This document shows positions 58,851 through 64,000 of a stretch of DNA of 64,000 nucleotides, in pieces (the first letter of the stretch is position 1; each line of letters opens with the position of its first letter). The position numbers and the translations under genes are program-made. This stretch comes from Parafrankia discariae (GTDB lineage Bacteria; Actinomycetota; Actinomycetes; Frankiales; Frankiaceae): assembly GCF_000373365.1 (NCBI RefSeq), contig NZ_KB891212.1:15655-79654 (forward strand). The letters run 5' to 3'. A model generated the notes under the pieces. That model was not told the origin of the DNA and searched no databases. It saw only the letters and a list, made by a program, of their open reading frames with translations.

Positions 58851-60296
58851 ATGTCCCGCTCGATGACGAGCTTGATACGCGCGCCCCGAGGCGCGGTCCC
58901 GTCCGTCTCCGATCTCGGTTCCGATCAGGGCCGGGCCGCCGACCGCGGGCGGGTGTCCGCCGCCCGAGGGTGGCCGGTCCGCCGCCGACCGCGAGCCGAG
59001 CGAGCCGAGCGGTCCGCCGGGATCGTCCGGTCGAGGCTCGCCGCGGCCTCCGGTGCGCTCGCCACGGCCGTGGTCCTGGCCGCCTGCTCCTCCGGGGGAG
59101 GTGGCGGGGGCACCGGCGCGGCCCCGAACGAGCCGCCGCGCCCGGCCGCACCGACCGTGACGGTGACCCCGGCCGACGGCGCCGCCGGCATCGCGCTCAC
59201 CGAGTCGATCGTGGTGAAGAGCAACGCGCCGCTGGCCTCGGTGACCGTGGCCCGTGGTGCGAGTCCGACGGAGAAGACCGACCCCGGCACGCTGGAGGGC
59301 ACCTACTCCGCCGACCGCCGGACCTGGACGTCCGCTGGTGGGCTGTTCTCCGACACCCGCTACGACATCCAGGCGGCCACCGTGGCGGCCGCGGGGGTGG
59401 ACGGCACCAGGAACATCACGTCGAGCTTCACCACCGGCATCCCTGACAAGGCGTTCAAGGTGTCCTGGGAGCCGGTCGCCAACCAGACTGTCGGGGTCGG
59501 TGCCCCGATCAGCCTGACCTTCAGCGCTCCGGTCAAGGACCGCGTGGCGGTGCAGAGCCGTCTCGTGGTGAACGCGGACCCGCCGATCCTCGGCGCCTGG
59601 AACTGGATGTCGGACCGGATGGCGGTGTGGCGTCCGCAGCAGTACTGGACGCCCGGGACCAAGGTGCACGTGGAGGCCAACCTCGCGGGCTTCGACTCCG
59701 GCACCGGCTGGATCGGGGTCAAGGACCGCTCGATGGACTTCGCGATCGGTGCCGCCCAGATCAGCAAGGTCGACGCGGCCACGCACGTGATGCAGGTGTT
59801 CCAGAACAACCAGCTCGTGCGGACCATGCCGATCAGCGGTGGCAAGCCCGGCTTCCTGACCATGGAGGGTCCGCACAACGTGCTGGGCAAGGCCCCGATG
59901 GTGATCATGGACTCGGCGACGGTCGGCGTGCCGAAGGGCAATCCGGATTACTACTACGAAGAGGTGCAGTGGGCCGTCCACTACACCAGCGGTGGGCAGT
60001 ACGTGCACTCCGCTCCGTGGTCGGTGGGGTCGCAGGGCCGGGCGAACGTCTCGCACGGATGCGTGAACGCGTCCCCGGCGGACGCGCAGTGGTTCTACAA
60101 CTTCAGTCAGTTCGGCGACATCATCGACATCAGCAACACCGGGCGTCCGGCGGACACCTCGCAGCTCGGCAACGAGTGGTCCGTCCCGTGGGACACCTGG
60201 AAGGCGGGCAGCGCGCTGCCCGTTGACCAGCCCGCGACCAGCGGTTCGCTGGCGGGCGCCGCGCCTGGCGCGGCGCTGCCCGCCGGTCGTACCTGA
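58851..60296 (+). CDS. lipoprotein L,D-transpeptidase with an Ig-like domain
   Basis: Cell-wall 3-3 cross-linking enzyme (481 aa). N-terminal 58 residues are basic, then a signal helix LAAASGALATAVVLAACSS with lipobox Cys C79 and a Gly-rich linker. An Ig-like domain (about 110-270, ending PDKAFKVSWEPVANQTVGV) precedes the YkuD catalytic domain (about 305-415) with the essential SHGCVN (H402, C404), as in LdtMt2. A positively charged n-region this long is unusual, so the true start could be nearer the helix. A 46-bp perfect hairpin follows the stop. Confidence 0.92.
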   Translation: MSRSMTSLIRAPRGAVPSVSDLGSDQGRAADRGRVSAARGWPVRRRPRAERAERSAGIVRSRLAAASGALATAVVLAACSSGGGGGGTGAAPNEPPRPAAPTVTVTPADGAAGIALTESIVVKSNAPLASVTVARGASPTEKTDPGTLEGTYSADRRTWTSAGGLFSDTRYDIQAATVAAAGVDGTRNITSSFTTGIPDKAFKVSWEPVANQTVGVGAPISLTFSAPVKDRVAVQSRLVVNADPPILGAWNWMSDRMAVWRPQQYWTPGTKVHVEANLAGFDSGTGWIGVKDRSMDFAIGAAQISKVDAATHVMQVFQNNQLVRTMPISGGKPGFLTMEGPHNVLGKAPMVIMDSATVGVPKGNPDYYYEEVQWAVHYTSGGQYVHSAPWSVGSQGRANVSHGCVNASPADAQWFYNFSQFGDIIDISNTGRPADTSQLGNEWSVPWDTWKAGSALPVDQPATSGSLAGAAPGAALPAGRT

Positions 60297-60316
60297 CCGG
60301 CGACCGGTCCCGCACC

Positions 60317-60362
60317 GAGGGCGGGTGGCCACGGAGAAGTCTCTCCGTGGCCACCCGCCCTC
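60317..60362. terminator. 46-bp perfect hairpin after the L,D-transpeptidase gene
   Basis: GAGGGCGGGTGGCCACGGAGA (60317-60337) pairs perfectly with TCTCCGTGGCCACCCGCCCTC (60342-60362), a 21-bp stem with an AGTC loop, beginning 21 bp after the stop. No T-run, as in other actinobacterial terminators. Confidence 0.78.
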
Positions 60363-60533
60363 GTCGTTCGAGATCAGCCGTCCGTGATTGGCTGGACGCC
60401 GCAAGCTGGACGGGGTGACGATGGCGGACGGACCGGAAGTCGAGGCGTGGTGGATCGGACGAACCGGGACAGTCGTGCGGAACGGAAATCTCCGGGCGAT
60501 GGCGGGGCAGCGCACGGCGACGGGGCGGATCAG

Positions 60534-61691
60534 ATGAACCGGGGGGGCCTGGTGGGTCGGGAACGCCACGCGGCGACGTCGGAGGACGCGGCGACGTCGG
60601 AGGACACGGCGACGCCGGCGGGCGCACCGGTCCCGGCGGGCGCGGCGGCCTCCGCGGACGTACCGGCGTCGGGCGCGGCGGTGCCACGGCGGACAGGGCG
60701 GTTCCGCAACCCGGCGACCGGCCTGCCCAGCCTGTGGGTCGAAGCCGTCGTCCTGGTGGGCCTCTACTACGTCTACACGGCCACCCGTGGCGTGGCGGGC
60801 TCGTCGGCGGCCGCCGCGACCGACATGGGCTGGGACATCCTGCGCCTGCAACAGCACCTGCACATCGACATCGAGCTCAGCCTCAACCGGTGGCTGCAGA
60901 GCGTCCCGGCGCTGGCGGTGGCCTGCTGCTACTACTACGCGACCCTGCACTTCATCGTCACGCCGGCGCTGCTGCTCTGGATGTACCGCCGTCACCCCGG
61001 CCGCTACATCAGGGCCCGGTGGGCCCTGGTCTTCACCACCCTGATCTCGCTGTGCGGCTTCTTCCTGTTCCCCACCGCCCCGCCTCGGCTCCTGCCCGGA
61101 ACCTCCTACGTCGACACGATGTCGCACTTCGAGGGATGGGGCTGGTGGAGCGGCGGCGCCAGCGCCGCTCCGGACGGCCTCGAGGGGCTGGCCAACCAGT
61201 ACGCGGCCATGCCCTCGCTGCACTGCGCGTGGGCGCTGTGGTGCGGCTTCATGCTGGCCCGTTTCGCCCGCACACCTCTCGTCAGGGTGCTCGGCTGCCT
61301 CTACCCCGCCGCGACGGTGTTCGTCGTGATGGCGACGTCGAACCACTACATCCTGGACGCGGTCGCCGGCTGGGCGGTGCTCGGCGTGAGCACACTGCTC
61401 TCGCTGGCCATCACCGCCCGGAGCCGACGCCGAGCGGCATCAGTTCTTCCGGCACCGGCACCGGCATCGGGTTCAACCCCAGTCCCGGCTCCGGCTCCGC
61501 CTTCGACCCCGACCCCGGCTCCGCCTTCGACCCCGACCCCGGCTCCGCCTTCGACCTCGGCTCCGGCCCCCACCTCGGTTCCGGTTCGTGCCCCGGTTCC
61601 CTCGGCGGTCGAGGTGGCCGCCGAGCCCGCGGCCACGGCGCCGGCCGAACGCCGGGCCCCGGTCGGCGATGGTCAGGCCACAGCCGGCTGA
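60534..61691 (+). CDS. PAP2/Aur1-type membrane phosphatase or phosphotransferase
   Basis: Membrane protein of 385 aa. After a polar, repeat-rich N-terminus, about six helices follow, with the PAP2-superfamily signatures of the Aur1/Ipt1 subgroup: AMPSLHCAWALWCGFM and ATSNHYILDAVAG with the catalytic histidines. Members act on phosphatidate or transfer inositol phosphate to lipids; the substrate is unknown. The C-terminal 100 residues are Pro/Ala/Thr/Ser-rich with a 24-bp tandem repeat. The start at 60534 is uncertain. Dispersed repeat C starts 23 bp after its stop. Confidence 0.87.
   Translation: MNRGGLVGRERHAATSEDAATSEDTATPAGAPVPAGAAASADVPASGAAVPRRTGRFRNPATGLPSLWVEAVVLVGLYYVYTATRGVAGSSAAAATDMGWDILRLQQHLHIDIELSLNRWLQSVPALAVACCYYYATLHFIVTPALLLWMYRRHPGRYIRARWALVFTTLISLCGFFLFPTAPPRLLPGTSYVDTMSHFEGWGWWSGGASAAPDGLEGLANQYAAMPSLHCAWALWCGFMLARFARTPLVRVLGCLYPAATVFVVMATSNHYILDAVAGWAVLGVSTLLSLAITARSRRRAASVLPAPAPASGSTPVPAPAPPSTPTPAPPSTPTPAPPSTSAPAPTSVPVRAPVPSAVEVAAEPAATAPAERRAPVGDGQATAG
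61501..61560 (+). repeat. 24-bp in-frame tandem repeat (PSTPTPAP)
   Basis: Two exact units CTTCGACCCCGACCCCGGCTCCGC (61501-61524, 61525-61548) plus a diverged part, encoding PSTPTPAP in the tail of the PAP2-type protein. Confidence 0.85.
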
Positions 61692-61713
61692 TCGCTGGTT
61701 GGGGGCCAGGCTC

Positions 61714-61800
61714 CTCGCCCTTTGATTTCTTCCTCGCCGTCTCGGGGTCGATTTCGGCGGATTCTTGCCTGAAAGGGCGAGAAGGAAAGCAAAGGGCGAG
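61714..61800. repeat. Dispersed palindromic repeat, copy C (core)
   Basis: 87 bp bounded by perfect 11-bp inverted ends CTCGCCCTTTG (61714-61724) and CAAAGGGCGAG (61790-61800), with an inner pair (TTTCTTCCTCGCC and GGCGAGAAGGAAA) so that the whole folds into a long stem. Its right flank (to about 61930) matches the left flank of copy A inverted. It has no open frame and sits 23 bp after the PAP2-type gene. MITE or REP-like in nature. Confidence 0.85.
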
Positions 61801-62388
61801 CGGTCTGTCTGCCTCGACAGAGGTTTTGTCCGGTAAATAGTGGTCTGGGACTGGCTGTGGCGATCGAAGATCGCGGCGGTCGGGGGCTGAAGATCGCGGC
61901 GGCCCCCCGTGGCGGGCTCGTCGCGTGCTGGCGCGAAGATCGCCATGGCTGGTGGTCGGGTGGCTCGCCGGTACTGCGCCGGCCGGCCCGGTGGTTCGGC
62001 CCCTCGGTGGCCCGGTCGCTCGGTGGCCCGGTCGCTCGATGGCCCGTGGCCTGTGGCCCGGTCCTTCGGTCGCCTGCCCCTTCGGTGACCGGTGGCCCGG
62101 CGGCCTGCGGTGGGTGGCGTTCCGTGGCCGTCCGATCGATAGTTTTTCTGTCGCCTTCCCCCGGTGCGTCCCCGGTGTCGGTGATGTGCGAAAGTTGCTC
62201 TGCGCTGCGATGATCCGTGCCGTTTGGGCGGATTGCCGGGCGTCCGGTCGGGTCGGTGTCGCGCCCCGGTGGGCTCCTCGTGATCCCGCCCACGGGGCAA
62301 CAGATCGTCCCGTCCCGCGGTCCAGTCCCACAGTCCCGTCCGACAGGCCTGTCCCATCGTCCCGTCCGACATCGAGCACGGAGCATCC
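61801..62388. other. Non-coding region with composite repeat arm and tandem array
   Basis: About 590 bp downstream of copy C. It includes the arm shared with copy A (61801 to about 61930), a tandem 16-bp unit CGGTGGCCCGGTCGCT (62005-62036) and further GGCCCGG motifs to about 62110. Near the next gene, CGTCCCGTCCGACA-like motifs recur at about 62332-62370. No gene supported. Confidence 0.55.
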
Positions 62389-63660
62389 ATGTCCTCGCCC
62401 GCGGTGGCGTTCCCGCGGCGCCCCCGTCTGGTGGCGTTCGCCGTCTCGTTGATCATCGCCTGGCTGCTGCTCGGGCTGGTGGCACTCTGGCTGCGGCGTG
62501 GGCCGATCGAGGACGACCTGGCCGGCCGGGCGGCGGACGCCGTGCGTGTCGCGGGCGCCACCCAGGTGCGGGTCAGCGCCGAGGGCCGGGAGATCGTGCT
62601 GCACGGCCGCTTCGACAGCGCCGAGGACGCGCGTCGGGCGCGGGCGGCGGCGGCTGTCTCGGGCAGCGGCTCCGTCCGGCTGGCGGCGGACGCCGTCATC
62701 GCCTCGGAGCCGGCGCGGCCCCTCGTCGTCGGGGTGGAGCGCGGCGGGCGGGAGGCCTCAGGCGTGGTCCTGAGCGCGACGGTGCCGGACAGCGCGACCC
62801 GGGCCGCCCTGCTGGGCGCGGCGGCGGACGCCGCCGGCGGCGTCGTCTCCGCGACGGTCGCGGTCGACCCTCGGGTCGCGACGCCGGCCGTGGAGGCGTT
62901 CGGTGACGTGACGAAGGCGTTGGGCACCGGGTCGGGTGTCCGCTCGGTGACGATCGACGGCTCGTCGGTCGTGCTGGTGGGCAGCGCCCCCGACGACGCG
63001 GCGCGGGCATCGATCGGGGCGGCGGTCCTGGCCGCGGCCCGGGAGTCGATCCCCGGAGCGTCCCTGGAGAACCGGCTCGCCGTCGGCTCGGGTACCACCG
63101 TGGCCCTCGACCCGGCGACGGGCGAGATCGTCCGGCCGGCCGCACCGGCCGCACCGGCCGCACCGGCCTCAAGCGCCGCCCCGGCCCCGGCGACCGCTCC
63201 GGCGCCGGCCGCCGCTTCGGCGCCGGCCGCCGTGCCGGCACCTGCCCCGGCGCCTGGCACGACCGGCGGAGCCGGGCAGGGCCCCGCCGGTACCGCGGAC
63301 GGCACCCGGGCGGCGCTGCGGGCGGCGCTCGACGGGACCGTCCTCACCTTCCCGGTGGGCGACACGGCACTCGGCTCCTCGACGCGCGCCGGCCTGGAAA
63401 AGGTGGCCCGTGCGCTGCTGCCCGGCGACCTGACGGTGATCGTCGGCGGGCACACCGACAGCACCGGTCCGCGGGCCCTCAACCAGGCGCTCTCGATCGA
63501 CCGGGCCCGCGTCGCGCGCGAGTACCTGGTGCTGCGGGGTGTCCCCGCGGAGCGGATCCGCGCGGCCGGCTTCGGCCCGGATCAGCCGATCGCCGACAAC
63601 GCGACCACGTCCGGCCGCGCGGCCAACCGGCGGGTCGACGTGACCCCGGTCGCCGACTGA
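62389..63660 (+). CDS. ArfA-like membrane protein with BON-like region and OmpA domain
   Basis: Protein of 423 aa. One N-terminal membrane helix (about 13-35, LVAFAVSLIIAWLLLGLVALWL), then repeated BON-like alpha-beta units (TQVRVSAEGREIVLHGRFDSAEDARRARAA; SVTIDGSSVVLVGSAPDDAARASIGAAV), an Ala/Pro linker (about 250-300) and a C-terminal OmpA domain with VIVGGHTDSTGPRALNQALS and AAGFGPDQPIADNATTSGRAANRRVDV, the peptidoglycan-binding signature. The layout is that of mycobacterial ArfA (Rv0899/OmpATb). It probably tethers the membrane to the cell wall. The EncFtn gene follows 225 bp later. Confidence 0.9.
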   Translation: MSSPAVAFPRRPRLVAFAVSLIIAWLLLGLVALWLRRGPIEDDLAGRAADAVRVAGATQVRVSAEGREIVLHGRFDSAEDARRARAAAAVSGSGSVRLAADAVIASEPARPLVVGVERGGREASGVVLSATVPDSATRAALLGAAADAAGGVVSATVAVDPRVATPAVEAFGDVTKALGTGSGVRSVTIDGSSVVLVGSAPDDAARASIGAAVLAAARESIPGASLENRLAVGSGTTVALDPATGEIVRPAAPAAPAAPASSAAPAPATAPAPAAASAPAAVPAPAPAPGTTGGAGQGPAGTADGTRAALRAALDGTVLTFPVGDTALGSSTRAGLEKVARALLPGDLTVIVGGHTDSTGPRALNQALSIDRARVAREYLVLRGVPAERIRAAGFGPDQPIADNATTSGRAANRRVDVTPVAD

Positions 63661-63708
63661 GCCTCCCGAGCACCGCCTCCCGAACACCGCGTTCCGGCTA
63701 CCGCCGCA

Positions 63709-63762
63709 CGCGGGAGGTCCGCCGTCCGCGGGAGGTCCGCCGTCCATCGGAGGTCCACCGGA
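63709..63762. repeat. Three 18-bp tandem units upstream of the encapsulated ferritin gene
   Basis: CGCGGGAGGTCCGCCGTC at 63709-63726 and 63727-63744, and a diverged unit at 63745-63762. It lies 124 bp before the EncFtn start and could be a regulator site array or replication slippage. Confidence 0.6.
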
Positions 63763-63885
63763 CGTCCGGCTGACCTCCGGCGATGACGGAAAGTGGACGT
63801 GTCGCCGCACATCGGGATGTCGGCTGTTCGTGAACCCATGCCGTCCCGGCGGGTTGGTGGGCCCAGGCGTGGTAGGTAGTGCCGT

Positions 63886-64000
63886 ATGGGCGACTCAAGT
63901 ATGGGGCTACACGAGCCGGCGGACGCGCTCACGCCCGGCGTCGTCGATCGCCACCGGGCGATCACGTCGCTGATGGAGGAGTTGGAGGCGGTCGACTGGT
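63886..64000 (+). CDS. encapsulated ferritin (EncFtn), partial
   Basis: The start of a gene cut by the window edge. The 38 residues seen include GLHEPADALTP and VVDRHRAITSLMEELEAVDW, a close match to the N-terminus of Rhodospirillum rubrum EncFtn (HEPLE...VNRHRAIVSVMEELEAVDWY). EncFtn is an annular ferroxidase packaged in encapsulin nanocompartments for iron storage; residues E31-E32 and following are in the ferroxidase region. A separate encapsulin gene is expected just outside the window. ATG at 63886 lacks a strong ribosome site. Confidence 0.85.
   Translation, partial: MGDSSMGLHEPADALTPGVVDRHRAITSLMEELEAVDW

Noticed and set aside
1-64000. CRISPR array, prophage, insertion sequence or integrase
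   Set aside because: No direct repeats with unique spacers, no transposase or phage genes were recognised.

Overview
The window is a gene-dense, very GC-rich chromosomal segment from an actinomycete. Frequent GTG and TTG starts, purine-rich ribosome binding sites and actinobacterial-type genes (DUF3099, DUF3090, DUF5701, an InhA-type enoyl reductase, an actinobacterial-type ferrochelatase, an MgtA-like mannosyltransferase, an ArfA-like OmpA protein) support this. A Frankia-like member of the Frankiales is my best guess, but that is inference from gene content. I saw no tRNA, rRNA, CRISPR array, integrase or transposase, so this looks like core chromosome rather than an island.

Left third (1-24 kb): after a truncated repeat-bearing gene come a beta-oxidation pair (3-hydroxyacyl-CoA dehydrogenase, acyl-CoA dehydrogenase), an AEC transporter, a stand-alone AlkB alkane monooxygenase, a CPA2 antiporter, a pair of paralogous small proteins, an adenosine-deaminase-family enzyme, a PlsC acyltransferase, an M50 protease, a SRAP (HMCES/YedK) DNA-crosslink protein, a tyrosine phosphatase, an HdeD-like membrane protein, an ABC-F ATPase, a CDF metal exporter and a GT-C-like membrane protein. 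An apparent operon of a small HTH protein, a crotonase-fold protein and an ABC exporter precedes pyruvate kinase.

Middle (24-48 kb): a flavin-reductase-like protein; two giant or medium proline-rich or Ala/Gly-rich membrane proteins; an orphan NarL-type response regulator; an EgtE-like PLP lyase divergent from a ketopantoate reductase; L-2-hydroxyglutarate oxidase; a GH15 trehalase-type enzyme; a PGPGW membrane protein; a KhtT/KhtU-like K+/H+ antiporter pair; and a fatty-acid/heme block. In that block inhA and fabG-hemH lie on one strand but are separated by an opposite-strand trio (DUF5701, a diverged AceE-like protein that has lost the thiamine-diphosphate motif, DUF167). DUF3090 follows hemH.

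Right third (48-64 kb): a decayed FtsX-type ABC permease, a four-gene envelope-glycan operon (two GT4 glycosyltransferases, an SGNH hydrolase, a conserved unknown), DUF3099 with a pentapeptide-repeat tail, a CaiB-type CoA transferase, a decayed SAM hydroxide adenosyltransferase, urate oxidase, a lipoprotein L,D-transpeptidase, a PAP2-type phosphatase, an ArfA-like OmpA/BON protein and, cut by the window edge, an encapsulated ferritin (EncFtn).

The most unusual structural signal is a dispersed palindromic repeat of about 87 bp, present three times (40.9, 48.7 and 61.7 kb), always just 3' of a gene. Two copies are longer composites that share a flanking arm and a tandem array, and lie in opposite orientations. 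One copy sits exactly at the inhA side of the split inhA/fabG-hemH locus. Several proteins carry in-frame minisatellites (15, 18 or 24 bp units).
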